A stretch of 22,078 bases of DNA from DASZHJ01 sp035581425 (GTDB taxonomy: Bacteria > Pseudomonadota > Alphaproteobacteria > ATCC43930 > CGMCC-115725): the NCBI GenBank assembly GCA_035581425.1, contig DATJVP010000178.1:1-22078 (forward strand). The letters are read 5' to 3'. The notes under the pieces were generated by a model. The model made no database searches. It was not told the DNA's origin and worked only from the letters and a program-made list of their open reading frames with translations. A program made the translations under genes and the position numbers. Of the stretch, positions 14,178-22,078 are shown one piece after another (the stretch's first letter is position 1; each line of letters begins with the position of its first letter).

Positions 14178-14666
14178 ATGATGGTGGCTTGGCTCGACCG
14201 CGCCGATCGCGCGGTGGGGGCGGCGGTGGCGGCGGGGCGGTGGCTCGCTCTTCCCGTGAGCGTGCTGCTCTTCGCGCAATGGCCGCTGCGCGATCTCGTC
14301 CACGCCTATTCGACCGATGCCAACGATCTCGCACAGTGGCTCTTTGCGCTCTATGTGAGCCTCGCTCTCACCTACGCGACCCGCATGCGGAGCCATCTCG
14401 CCGCGGATGTGCTGGCGCGGCGCTACCCCGCGTCAGCGCGCGAGTGCCTCGCGCGGCTGGGCGCGATCCTCTGCATCGCGCCCTGGGCGCTCTTCATCCT
14501 CGTCGTCGGCACGTCCGAGGTGTGGCAATCCCTGCGTGGCCTCGAGCATTTCCCAGAAACGCTGAGCCCCGGCTATTTCCTGGTGAAGGTAAGCGCTTGG
14601 CTCCTGGCCCTGCTCGCCCTTGCGCAAGCGCTCATCGACGCGCTTCGGCCGCGACGGGAGCGGTAG
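14178..14666 (+). CDS. TRAP transporter small membrane subunit (DctQ-like)
   Basis: A 162-residue membrane protein with four predicted helices (about 20-40, 50-67, 92-112 and 133-153). The pattern VSVLLFAQWPLRDLVHAYSTDANDLAQWLFALYVSLALTYATR, followed by the conserved short loop RMRSHLAADVLARRY, is characteristic of DctQ. It works with the large subunit encoded 5 bp downstream. In TRAP systems it links the large subunit to a periplasmic binding protein, but no DctP-type gene is visible in the window. A GGGAAGG site precedes the ATG. Confidence 0.85.
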   Translation: MMVAWLDRADRAVGAAVAAGRWLALPVSVLLFAQWPLRDLVHAYSTDANDLAQWLFALYVSLALTYATRMRSHLAADVLARRYPASARECLARLGAILCIAPWALFILVVGTSEVWQSLRGLEHFPETLSPGYFLVKVSAWLLALLALAQALIDALRPRRER

Positions 14667-14671
14667 CGCAA

Positions 14672-16114
14672 ATGGAATCCGCCGGATTCTACATGCTCGG
14701 ATGCGTGGGCCTGCTGCTGATCGGCACGGGCCTTCCGGCCTATGCCGTGCTGATCGGCGTCGCCACGCTCTTCGCAGCCCTCGGCGTTGCCGCGGGAGCG
14801 ATGCCGTTCAACCTGCTGACAGCGCTTCCGTCGCGGCTCATTGGGCTCCTCGAGAACGACCTCCTGCAGGCGTTGCCGCTCTACGTGCTGATGGGCGCTC
14901 TTCTCAACCGCCTTCCGCTCGCGGACATCCTCTTCCGCGCGGGGAACGCGGCCTTCGCGCGGACGCGCGCGGCGCCGCTGCTCTCGGCGATGGGTCTCGG
15001 CGCCATGCTCGCGCCGATGAACGGCTCCGTCGGCGCGAGTGTCGCGACCCTCTCGCGGATCCTGCAACCGCGGCTTCGCTCGCATGGCGTCGCTGCGGCC
15101 GACGGTCTCGCCGTCGTCTGCGTCGCCAGCACCCTGGGGGTGGTGGTGCCGCCCTCGCTCGTGTTGATCCTGCTCGGCGACGCCATGCTCCGGGCGCACA
15201 CCGAGGCCGTCAACGCCACGCACGTCGCGGTGCGCATCATCAATACGCAGGACGTCTTCCGCGGCGCCCTTGTCCCAGCCGGGATCTTTCTGCTCCTCGC
15301 CTTCGTACTCGCCTGGTGGATCGGCCGGCGCGAGCCGCCGACGCCCGCGCGCGAGCGGCTCGGCTGGGGTCATCGCCTGGTCGCGCTGGGAACCGCTGGA
15401 TTCATCTTGCTGCTCCTGGCGGCGGTCGTCCTGGGCTACGTCTACGCGGTCGAGGCCGCGGCGGCGGGAGCCATGGCTCTGCTGCTCGCGGGCCTCGCCA
15501 CGCGCACCCTCACGGCAGAGATCATGCGTGAAGTGCTCAGAGACACCATGGCTGTCACCGGCGCGCTCTTTGCGCTCCTCGTCGCTGCGACGACCTTCAC
15601 CCTGGTAGTGCGGGGTTTCGGCACCGACCGGCTCCTCGCGGAGTTCATGGCGGTGCTCCCCGGCGGTCCTGATGTCGCCGTGGCGGTGGGGCTGTTGGCG
15701 CTCGGTCTGTGCGCCTTCGTGCTCGACGCTTTCGAGATCATCTTCGTGGTGATCCCGCTGCTGATGCCGCCGCTGCTGATGCGCGCACCCGATGCGGTCT
15801 GGGTCGCCGTGCTGGCGCTCCTCGCCCTGCAAGCGAGCTTTCTCATCCCGCCGATCGGGTATGCCGTGATGATGGCACGGAGCCTCGGCGGCGAGGGGGT
15901 GGCGCTGCCGCCGCTGGTACGCGCGCTCCTTCCGTTCCTCGGGGCGCAGGTGCTGGTGCTGGGCTTGACCCTCGCGCTACCCGCGCTCACCCATGTAGCG
16001 GCGGCAAAGCTCGAGAGCGAGACCCCGACGAAGCCTCCGCTCTCGGACGAAGAAGTGCGCAAGGCCCTCCAGAGCATACCGCTGCCGCCCCTTCCGGAGG
16101 AGCCTCCGAAATGA
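14672..16114 (+). CDS. TRAP transporter large permease subunit (DctM-like)
   Basis: A 480-residue, very hydrophobic protein with about twelve membrane helices, the ion-coupled translocation subunit of a TRAP transporter. Typical segments are LLENDLLQALPLYVLMGALL, the GLGAMLAPMNGSVGASVATLSRI loop, STLGVVVPPSLVLILLGDAM and FLIPPIGYAVMMARSL. The C-terminal tail (about 447-480) is a soluble, proline-rich extension. The start at 14672 is just after the small subunit stop; the frame is open much further upstream as a shadow of the small subunit gene. The substrate is unknown, but the neighbouring deacylase and aminotransferases suggest an organic nitrogen compound. Confidence 0.9.
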   Translation: MESAGFYMLGCVGLLLIGTGLPAYAVLIGVATLFAALGVAAGAMPFNLLTALPSRLIGLLENDLLQALPLYVLMGALLNRLPLADILFRAGNAAFARTRAAPLLSAMGLGAMLAPMNGSVGASVATLSRILQPRLRSHGVAAADGLAVVCVASTLGVVVPPSLVLILLGDAMLRAHTEAVNATHVAVRIINTQDVFRGALVPAGIFLLLAFVLAWWIGRREPPTPARERLGWGHRLVALGTAGFILLLLAAVVLGYVYAVEAAAAGAMALLLAGLATRTLTAEIMREVLRDTMAVTGALFALLVAATTFTLVVRGFGTDRLLAEFMAVLPGGPDVAVAVGLLALGLCAFVLDAFEIIFVVIPLLMPPLLMRAPDAVWVAVLALLALQASFLIPPIGYAVMMARSLGGEGVALPPLVRALLPFLGAQVLVLGLTLALPALTHVAAAKLESETPTKPPLSDEEVRKALQSIPLPPLPEEPPK

Positions 16115-16203
16115 GCGCCCCTGCGGTGCGAAGGTGCTTGCTCAGGGAAGCGCGGCGGCAAAAGATGCGGGTCTGACCTCGCCAGAGCAAAAGGCCTTGC
16201 CGC

Positions 16204-17217
16204 ATGACCGCGTCGCGCATCACCTCGACCGTCGACTTCGAGAAGAACGGCCGCCAGACGGGCTTCCTCCGCCTGCCGCATTCCGTCCACGAATCCGCCT
16301 ATGGCTGGATCCCCATCCCCGTCGCCTGCATCAAGAATGGCAGCGGGCCCACCGTGCTCCTGAGCTCCGGCAATCACGGCGACGAGTATGAGGGCCAGGT
16401 GACGCTGATGAAGCTGATCCGGGAGCTGAAGCCTGAGCAGGTGCAGGGGCGGATCATCTTCCTGCCGGCTGCGAACTTTCCCGCGGCGATCGCGGGGAGG
16501 CGGACTTCGCCGATCGACGGCGGGAATCTCAATCGCTCCTTCCCCGGCGATCCCGACGGCACACCCACCAAGCAGATCGCCCACTATATCGACACGGTCA
16601 TTCTGCCGCTCTGCAATTTCGCCTTCGACCTCCACTCCGGCGGCAGCTCACTCATGTACGTGCCGAGCGCGCTCGGGACCATCTTTGCCGGTGAGCCGGA
16701 GCGCAATCAGCGCATGGTCGAGCTCCTGCAGAGCTTCGGCGCGCCCATCACCTATCTCTCGAAGCAGAAGGTTGCGATGGGCTCGGATCAGACGCTCGGA
16801 GCATCGGCGGCGCGCCGTGGCGCGCTCCATCTCGGCACCGAGCTCGGCGGCTCCGGCACGGTGACGCCCGCGATCCTACGATTGGCGGAGGCCGGCGTGC
16901 GGCGCGCGCTCAAGCACACACGAGTCCTGCCGGAGATCGCCGTCGAGCCCGCGTCGCCGACGCGGCTCATGGAGGTCGGCGGACCCGACTATTACGTCTA
17001 CACCAGTGAGAGCGGCCTCTGGGAGCCGCTGGTCGAGCTCGGCGACACCGTCAAGGCGGGGCAGCCCGCTGCGGCGATCCATTTTTCGCACACGCCTTGG
17101 CGCGAGCCCGACATCGTGCGCTTCGAGCATGACGGCGTCGTTCTCTGCAAGCGCATCCCCGGCCGGACCGAGCGCGGCGATTGCCTCTTCCATCTCGGGA
17201 CCGACTATCGGCCCTGA
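16204..17217 (+). CDS. Zinc-dependent deacylase of the succinylglutamate desuccinylase/aspartoacylase family (DoeB/EutE-like)
   Basis: A 337-residue M14-related amidohydrolase that removes an acyl group from an N-acylated amino acid. The zinc ligands are His58 and Glu61 in SSGNHGDEYEG and His144 in DLHSGG. Other family motifs are SPIDGGNLNRSFPG and TELGGSGTV, and a C-terminal lipoyl-like beta domain (VELGDTVKAGQPAAAIHF). The sequence resembles DoeB/EutE, the N-acetyl-diaminobutyrate deacetylase of ectoine breakdown, from the start (TGFLRLPHS) through the active site. The other ectoine-degradation genes (the M24-type hydrolase DoeA) are not seen, so the exact substrate is uncertain. It follows the TRAP genes by 89 bp, and its stop overlaps the convergent dimethylformamidase-like gene by 13 bp. 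Confidence 0.88.
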   Translation: MTASRITSTVDFEKNGRQTGFLRLPHSVHESAYGWIPIPVACIKNGSGPTVLLSSGNHGDEYEGQVTLMKLIRELKPEQVQGRIIFLPAANFPAAIAGRRTSPIDGGNLNRSFPGDPDGTPTKQIAHYIDTVILPLCNFAFDLHSGGSSLMYVPSALGTIFAGEPERNQRMVELLQSFGAPITYLSKQKVAMGSDQTLGASAARRGALHLGTELGGSGTVTPAILRLAEAGVRRALKHTRVLPEIAVEPASPTRLMEVGGPDYYVYTSESGLWEPLVELGDTVKAGQPAAAIHFSHTPWREPDIVRFEHDGVVLCKRIPGRTERGDCLFHLGTDYRP

Positions 17218-19316
17218 GGTCCGGGCAGAACGAAGGGCGCGGGATCGATGAAACGGTCGACGACATTGCGGATGAGGCGGGAGACGTTGTTGCGGTAGTT
17301 GTCGTGCCCGAGACTGCCGACGAAGGCGATCGAGCCCACCGAGAACACTGCGCCGCCGGATGGAGTCTCGAAGAACACGATGTCCGCCCTCACACGGTCG
17401 TTGAGCGTGCCGTCGACGCCGCGAATGTTCGAGAGAATCTCCTCGTTGACGAGGAGGAAGGCCTGGGAGTGGTTCTCCGAGCTCGCGACGACCAGCGCAT
17501 GCGGTGGCGAGCCGAGCTTCGCATCGTAGCAGTCGATCTCGAGCCCAGCCGCGCCGCCTCCGCTCGCGCAGAAATCGCCGATGATTTCGTCCCCGATCCC
17601 CGCGAACATGAAGGCCGCGCGCGGATCGCGCGAAGCGGCGGTGCGCCGGTAATAGCTCCCGGCATCGAAGCCCTGCGCGATGAAGCCGATGCCCACGAGG
17701 GCGTTGGGCGGACGGCCGATGCGGCGCCATAGTCCGCCATACTCTCCGGTCGCGTGATAGTACTGTCCGGGCTCTTCCGCCCAGGAGCGGGTGCCGTCCT
17801 CGGCGCGGCGCAGCTCGATCAGGTCGGGATAGGCGGGATTGAAGCTGATGCGCCAATAGAAGCCGTTGCCACCCATGTACATGAATCGCCCGCCGCCGCC
17901 GAGATAGGCTTCGATCGCCTGCATCATCTCCAGGCTGTGATACTCGGGATGGCAGCCGCTCATCACGGCGGCGTAGGGTGCCAGCAGATCGAGGCCGCGC
18001 GTGTGCAGCTCGTGATCCGTGATGACATCGTAGGCGATGCCCTGCGCCTCAAGCCAGTCGATGAGGCAGAGGTCGAGGGCGAAGTTCCAGAACCGCCCGG
18101 TCGGGCGCATGTTGAAGAGCGGTCGTCGCAACGAGGCGTGCGAGATGCCGAAGCCGTCGCGATGGAGGTCGTAGGTGGAACTCGCGTATTCCGGATGCTC
18201 CGCGAGGAGCACGTCGGTCAAATCCACCGTCGGCAAATGCCCCATGCTGAGCTCGAAAGGCCCCGGCAGCATGCGCCGGCGATAGTTCGCGTAGACGAGA
18301 TAGGTCGCGGTCGAGGCCAGCACCGCAAGCTTCGCACGCGGTGCGCCGGGCTTGGGGCTCACAATGAAGCTCACGCGAAACGCGGGCCCGCTCGCTTCGA
18401 GCCGGACGGCATAGACGCCGCTTCTGAGATTTTCCGGCAAGCGGAACTTCAAGCCTGGCTTCCAGCGGGCGTCATAGAGATCGTCACCGTGGAAATGGAC
18501 GGCCGCGTATTGGCTGGGGTCGTCGCGCCAGTTTTGGACGGAGCCATCCCATTTCGAGCCCGTGACCGCGCGCTTCGGCGCATTGACGGTGCGTCCATGC
18601 AGTTTCAGCGGCGAGCGGTCCTCGATTGCGGCCGTCCCCATGCCGCGGGAGAAATCCCACTCCGCTGCAACGCCGCTGGACCTCAGCGTCGGCGCCTCGA
18701 TCTTGCCGTAGAAATGCTGGACGACGTCGCCGTTTCCTTCGCGGTGCGCGGCCAGCAGGAGTGGCGCCGCGAGCTTGACCGCTTGCGCGAAGCGTCCGCC
18801 TGCCTCTGCGACATGGTCGGCGTGTGGCCCGGGTGCCGGGGTGCTTTTGACGAAGGCGGCGCCGTTTGCGGGATCGTAGCGTGCCTCGATCCGATACCAC
18901 GCCCGCGAGCGCAGGGGCTGGCCGGTGGATATCGTCCCTTCGCCGCCCGCGAGTGCCGCCGCGCCCGTCGCATCGAGCATGAGCCGGAGCCCGCCGAGCG
19001 AGATCAGGGATTGAGCGCCGCGTCCCGGAAGCGTGGGCCAGACCAGGAGCGAGAGTTCGACGGCGCCCAGCGGGGGTAAGTTCTCCACGATCGCATAGGA
19101 GCCGATCGGCACTGGTTGCAGCTCGCCCGTGTGCTCGCCGGAGATGGCGCTCGCGACCACCTCTTCTTTAAGGCCCGGCGTTTCCCCGCAGATGAGGCGA
19201 ACCAGCTCCGCCCGATAGCGGCCTCCGCCGTCGAGCACGCTCACGCGCACCGTCACCTCGTCGCCGGGATGGGCGTAGAGCGCATCGACGTAGCCGACGA
19301 CGCCCGGCCCTTTCAT
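17205..19316 (-). CDS. N,N-dimethylformamidase-like large (beta) subunit
   Basis: A 703-residue protein resembling the large subunit of N,N-dimethylformamidase (DMFase), which hydrolyses dimethylformamide to dimethylamine and formate using a mononuclear iron. It has an N-terminal beta domain (GYVDALYAHPGDEVTVRVS), a LamG-like region (AAEWDFSRGMGTAAIEDRS), and a C-terminal domain with SGCHPEYHS at 454-462 (His456 and Glu458) and GGRFMYMGGNGFYWR. The known enzyme binds iron with two Tyr and one Glu; Glu458 fits the Glu, while the Tyr residues in TATYLVYANY (336-345) and HPEYASSTYD are candidates. The start at 19316 overlaps the small-subunit stop as ATGA. Length is a little below the characterised enzyme (about 760). 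The real substrate may be another amide. Confidence 0.85.
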   Translation of the reverse strand: MKGPGVVGYVDALYAHPGDEVTVRVSVLDGGGRYRAELVRLICGETPGLKEEVVASAISGEHTGELQPVPIGSYAIVENLPPLGAVELSLLVWPTLPGRGAQSLISLGGLRLMLDATGAAALAGGEGTISTGQPLRSRAWYRIEARYDPANGAAFVKSTPAPGPHADHVAEAGGRFAQAVKLAAPLLLAAHREGNGDVVQHFYGKIEAPTLRSSGVAAEWDFSRGMGTAAIEDRSPLKLHGRTVNAPKRAVTGSKWDGSVQNWRDDPSQYAAVHFHGDDLYDARWKPGLKFRLPENLRSGVYAVRLEASGPAFRVSFIVSPKPGAPRAKLAVLASTATYLVYANYRRRMLPGPFELSMGHLPTVDLTDVLLAEHPEYASSTYDLHRDGFGISHASLRRPLFNMRPTGRFWNFALDLCLIDWLEAQGIAYDVITDHELHTRGLDLLAPYAAVMSGCHPEYHSLEMMQAIEAYLGGGGRFMYMGGNGFYWRISFNPAYPDLIELRRAEDGTRSWAEEPGQYYHATGEYGGLWRRIGRPPNALVGIGFIAQGFDAGSYYRRTAASRDPRAAFMFAGIGDEIIGDFCASGGGAAGLEIDCYDAKLGSPPHALVVASSENHSQAFLLVNEEILSNIRGVDGTLNDRVRADIVFFETPSGGAVFSVGSIAFVGSLGHDNYRNNVSRLIRNVVDRFIDPAPFVLPGPQGR

Positions 19317-19618
19317 TTGAGCTCGAGCTCCTCGCCCGTGAGCGCTCGCCAGCGGCGCCGGAAGGCAGCCCATTCTCCGGCTTCGAGGCTGGTGAAGACT
19401 TCGTCCTCGAAAAGCCGCGGCGGCTTGAAGTCCGGCTGTCGTTCGCCTAGGACCCAACGCCCCGGAGCGATCGAGACCAGAATCAAGTCTTGGCAATTCT
19501 CCGCGCGGCGCATGGTATCGAGAAGCCCCTGCAAATCCGGGCTATGGCGGCCGAACGGGCGCGCACGGAATTCCGCCGCGAGATCGAGACGCTTGGGATC
19601 GATAGCGGGCGCTGCCAT
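19313..19618 (-). CDS. N,N-dimethylformamidase-like small (alpha) subunit
   Basis: A 101-residue protein immediately upstream of the large subunit, with a 4-bp stop/start overlap that suggests translational coupling and a stable complex. The C-terminal half (FEDEVFTSLEAGEWAAFRRRWRALTGEELEL) and the preceding PGRWVLGERQPDFKPPRL resemble the DMFase small subunit. It is somewhat shorter than the characterised one. There is no good ribosome site before the ATG at 19618. It is divergent from the class IV aminotransferase gene across 137 bp. Confidence 0.7.
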   Translation of the reverse strand: MAAPAIDPKRLDLAAEFRARPFGRHSPDLQGLLDTMRRAENCQDLILVSIAPGRWVLGERQPDFKPPRLFEDEVFTSLEAGEWAAFRRRWRALTGEELELK

Positions 19619-19705
19619 GAGGGGGAGAGTGGCGGCGCGCTCGTTCCCTCGTCAAGCCCTCCCGACTTTGGAGCAGTCCGGAGGGGTCTTGTTACCGCAC
19701 GGTCT

Positions 19706-19734
19706 TTGAGCAAAATTAGCCCCGCGGCCATAAA
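19706..19734 (+). promoter_or_regulatory. Candidate promoter of the class IV aminotransferase gene
   Basis: TTGAGC (19706-19711) and CATAAA (19729-19734) are separated by 17 bp, and the ATG is 21 bp further on, with GAGG at 19747-19750 as ribosome site. Each box has four of six consensus bases. Confidence 0.45.
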
Positions 19735-19755
19735 TCCATTCCCCGCGAGGTCTCC

Positions 19756-20682
19756 ATGACGGCGCTCTCCAATCAACGCATCGCCTATTTCAACGGCAAA
19801 TACGTGCCGGAGCGCGAGGTGATGATCCCGTTCCGCGACAGCAGCTTCACGCGCGGCGACGGCGTCTTCGACATGACGCGCTCCTTCAACGGCCGCATGT
19901 TCAAGATCAAGGAGCACATCGACCGCCTCTATCGCTCGCTCAAATATCTCAACATCGATCCCGGCATGGCGCCCCGGCAGATGATCGAGATCAGCGAGAC
20001 TGTGCTCGACCGCAATCGCCACCTCCTCGGCAAGGACGAGGACTACTGGATCGGTCAGCGCGTGAGCCGCGCCGTCGAGGCCGTGGGCGATGAGGGCTGG
20101 GAGCACACCGGGCCCAACATCATCGTCGAATGCAGGCCGCTGCCGTTCAAGAAGCGCGCAAAGCTCTACCGCGACGGCATGCGTGTGATCGTTCCGGCGA
20201 CCCGGCGCGTCGCGCCGAGCATGCTGAGCCCGCGCGCGAAGATGCATCAGTACCTGAACCTCGTCGTCGGCGACATGGAGGCGAAGGCCGCCGATCCCGA
20301 GGCGTGGTCCGTGCTCCTCGACGAGAATGGCAATCTCGCAGAGGGCACTGGCAGCAACATCTTCCTGGTGCACGACGGCAAGATCAGGACGCCGCAAGAG
20401 CGCTATGTGCTGCCGGGCGTGAGCCGCGCAACCGCGATCGACCTCGCGCGCGAGCTTGGGATCCCGATCAGCGAGGCCGACATCGACCTCTACGACGCCT
20501 CGACCGCGGATGAGATCTTCGTTACCTCGACGAGCCTGGTTGTGTGTCCGGTCTCACGCTTCAACGGACGCACCGTCGGCGACGGCAAAGTGCCGGGGCC
20601 GGTCACGAAGAAGATCATCGACGCCTACATCAAGTTCGTCGATTGCGACTACGTCCACCAGTACACGCGGCACCTCGCCTGA
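19756..20682 (+). CDS. Class IV aminotransferase (BCAT/D-amino acid transaminase-like)
   Basis: A 308-residue PLP enzyme of fold type IV. The N-terminal IAYFNGKYVPEREVMIPFRDSSFTRGDGVFD is typical of branched-chain or D-amino acid aminotransferases. The PLP lysine is Lys162 in SPRAKMHQYLNLV, and the cofactor-binding NLAEGTGSNIFLV and YVLPGVSRATAIDLA follow. DEIFVTSTSLVVCPVS is the usual strand pair near the phosphate site. The amino donor cannot be read from sequence; ilvE-type, D-transaminase and (R)-amine transaminase members look alike. Convergent with the class III aminotransferase, with a 10-bp gap between stops. Confidence 0.92.
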   Translation: MTALSNQRIAYFNGKYVPEREVMIPFRDSSFTRGDGVFDMTRSFNGRMFKIKEHIDRLYRSLKYLNIDPGMAPRQMIEISETVLDRNRHLLGKDEDYWIGQRVSRAVEAVGDEGWEHTGPNIIVECRPLPFKKRAKLYRDGMRVIVPATRRVAPSMLSPRAKMHQYLNLVVGDMEAKAADPEAWSVLLDENGNLAEGTGSNIFLVHDGKIRTPQERYVLPGVSRATAIDLARELGIPISEADIDLYDASTADEIFVTSTSLVVCPVSRFNGRTVGDGKVPGPVTKKIIDAYIKFVDCDYVHQYTRHLA

Positions 20683-20692
20683 GCGACGCGCG

Positions 20693-22078
20693 TTAGGCCG
20701 ACGGCATCTCTCCCTCCGCGCGGAGCATGCGAATGCTCTCGCGGAGGGCACGCGCGGTGTCCTCGATCTCGGCCTTGCCATGAGTTGCCGAGGTGAAGCC
20801 GCCGATGCGGTTGTTGACGTCGACGCCGTTCGCGAGCAGCGCCAATCTGAGCTTCCGCGTAAGCGCCGGCTGCGTCGCGAGCATCTCCGTGTAGTCGATG
20901 CCCGCGGTCTCGAACCGGCGCGGATCGAAGGAGCGCCGCTTCGGGTTCAGGAACAAGTGGAAGCCGCTGAAGGTTCCATGGACCGCCCAGGGCGCGCGTT
21001 CTTGCGCGAGCACGTCGTTGAGCGCCGCGCGAAGCTGCGCCGCGGTCGAATTGGCGCGAGCGCAGGCATCGGTCGAGCCCACGATCTCTAGCGCCGCGAT
21101 CCCAGATGCCGCGGAAAGGGGATTGGCGTTGTAGGTCCCGGGATGCGCGATCTTCTCGCGCTGCTTGCGCTCGGCCGCATCGAAATCGAGATCGTCGAGG
21201 ATGTCGCGGCGCCCGCAGATGGCGCCGCCGGGGAGCCCGCCTGCCAGAATCTTGGCGACGGCGGTTAGGTCGGGTGTCACGCCGAACTGCGCCTGCGCGC
21301 CGCCGGGCGAGACGCGGAATCCCGTGATGACCTCGTCGAAGATCAGGAGGATGCCGTGCTTGCGCGTCTCCTCGCGCAGGAAGGTCAGGAACGAGGGCGC
21401 AATCGGCGCCGCCCCGAAGCTCGTGCCGGTGGGCTCCAGGATGACGCAGGCGATGTCGCTCCGCGAGGCGAAGGTCTCGCGCACGGCAGCTTCGTCGCCG
21501 GGCGGCAGCAGGATCACGTGCTCCGCGATACCCGTGAGGACGCCCGTGGTCGGCGTGCCGTCGAAGTGGTTGGTATGGCCCGAGGTCATGTGGTCGTGCC
21601 AGCCGTGGAAATGCGTGAGGAAGCGCACGAATTTCGGCTTGCCCGTGAAGGCGCGCGCAAGGCGGACGCCCATCAACGTCGCCTCGGTACCGGAGGAGGT
21701 GAAGCGCACGGACTCGGCTGAAGGGACGAGACGGCGCACGAGCCCTGCCCATTTCACCTCGCGCGCGTGGTTTGAGCCGAAATGCGTGCCTTGCTCCAAG
21801 GCCGCATGCGCTGCGGCGACCACGGTCGGATGGTTGTGACCGAGTATCAGGGAACCGTGCCCGCCGAAATAGTCGACGTACTCGTTGCCGTCGACGTCCC
21901 ATTTGCGCGGCCCTTTCGCATGGTCGACATAGATGCCATAGGGCTTGAGGTAGCGTGCGTCATGGGCGATGCCGCTCGGCAGCAACGTCTGTGCCTCCGC
22001 GGCGAGCCGCTCCGAGCCGGGAGTGCGCTCGCGATAGGCCGCGACGATCTTGGAATTGGTGGGGCTGGTGTCGGGCAT
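20693..22078 (-). CDS. Class III aminotransferase, glutamate-1-semialdehyde aminomutase-like
   Basis: A 461-residue PLP enzyme of fold type I. Motifs are YVDYFGGHGSLILGHNHP, VRFTSSGTEATLMGVRLARA (PLP phosphate binding), the FHGWHDH loop, LLIFDEVITGFRVSPGGAQ (Asp for the pyridine nitrogen) and PDLTAVAKILAGGLPGGA with the PLP Lys276. It looks like a HemL relative, but such neighbours in catabolic clusters often act as omega-aminotransferases or aminomutases on other substrates, and no tetrapyrrole genes are nearby. The ATG is the last codon of the window (22076-22078), so a longer N-terminus outside the window cannot be excluded. Together with the class IV enzyme it provides two transaminases beside the DMFase-like and deacylase genes. 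Confidence 0.92.
   Translation of the reverse strand: MPDTSPTNSKIVAAYRERTPGSERLAAEAQTLLPSGIAHDARYLKPYGIYVDHAKGPRKWDVDGNEYVDYFGGHGSLILGHNHPTVVAAAHAALEQGTHFGSNHAREVKWAGLVRRLVPSAESVRFTSSGTEATLMGVRLARAFTGKPKFVRFLTHFHGWHDHMTSGHTNHFDGTPTTGVLTGIAEHVILLPPGDEAAVRETFASRSDIACVILEPTGTSFGAAPIAPSFLTFLREETRKHGILLIFDEVITGFRVSPGGAQAQFGVTPDLTAVAKILAGGLPGGAICGRRDILDDLDFDAAERKQREKIAHPGTYNANPLSAASGIAALEIVGSTDACARANSTAAQLRAALNDVLAQERAPWAVHGTFSGFHLFLNPKRRSFDPRRFETAGIDYTEMLATQPALTRKLRLALLANGVDVNNRIGGFTSATHGKAEIEDTARALRESIRMLRAEGEMPSA

Noticed and set aside
14082..14396. Extended N-terminus of the MetE-like protein
   Set aside because: The extension is Arg/His-rich and unlike the family, and an AGGAG site supports the ATG at 14081.
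14573..15832. A 419-codon open frame on the - strand under the TRAP large subunit
   Set aside because: Its product is an Arg/Glu/His-rich string without a family signature and it lies wholly opposite a clear transporter gene; it is a GC-bias shadow.
19317..19496. Longer start for the dimethylformamidase-like large subunit
   Set aside because: It would lie across the small subunit gene in another frame; the ATGA overlap start at 19316 gives the family N-terminus.

Overview
The window looks like chromosomal DNA of a high-GC alphaproteobacterium (Rhizobiales/Rhodospirillales-like). This rests on gene content (isc-type Fe-S genes followed by mnmA, a TRAP transporter, dimethylformamidase-like subunits), strong G/C bias at third codon positions and tight operons. 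No species can be named from the sequence alone. There is no CRISPR array, rRNA or intact insertion sequence.

Region 1 (1-3530, + strand) is an iron-sulfur/thiolation operon: the 3' end of a cysteine desulfurase, iscA, a strikingly shrunken HscA (Hsp70) relic of 141 residues, a [2Fe-2S] ferredoxin and mnmA (tRNA 2-thiouridylase). A secreted helical protein of unknown function follows. No iscU or hscB lies between the genes where they are usually found.

Region 2 (3568-8190) is a tRNA-associated island. An elongator-type tRNA-Met(CAT) with a near-consensus promoter carries in its 3' end an 18-bp sequence that recurs 4.5 kb downstream. The enclosed DNA holds the C-terminal remnant of a large serine recombinase next to the tRNA, then an acyl-CoA ligase and a luciferase-like monooxygenase (both - strand), a divergent class II aldolase-family gene, and a possible 30-residue small ORF. 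Joining the inner flanks of the two repeats rebuilds a near-palindromic site of about 48 bp centred in the repeat, which is what a serine-recombinase attP should look like. The recombinase has lost its catalytic domain, so the element is probably stranded.

Region 3 (8191-12942) is a mixed chromosomal stretch. It holds a large secreted protein with one c-type heme motif and two C-terminal tandem repeats, a trypsin-like secreted serine protease, a carboxymuconolactone decarboxylase-family protein, a CopC-like periplasmic protein lacking a usual copper ligand, and an aldo/keto reductase.

Region 4 (12957-22078) reads as a nitrogen-compound uptake and catabolism neighbourhood. It contains a stand-alone MetE-C-terminal-type methyltransferase, TRAP transporter small and large membrane subunits without a visible binding protein, a DoeB/EutE-like zinc deacylase, both subunits of an N,N-dimethylformamidase-like enzyme (overlapping start/stop), a class IV aminotransferase and a class III aminotransferase resembling glutamate-1-semialdehyde aminomutase. 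A plausible reading is import of an amide or N-acyl compound, deacylation, then transamination; the substrate cannot be read from the sequence.
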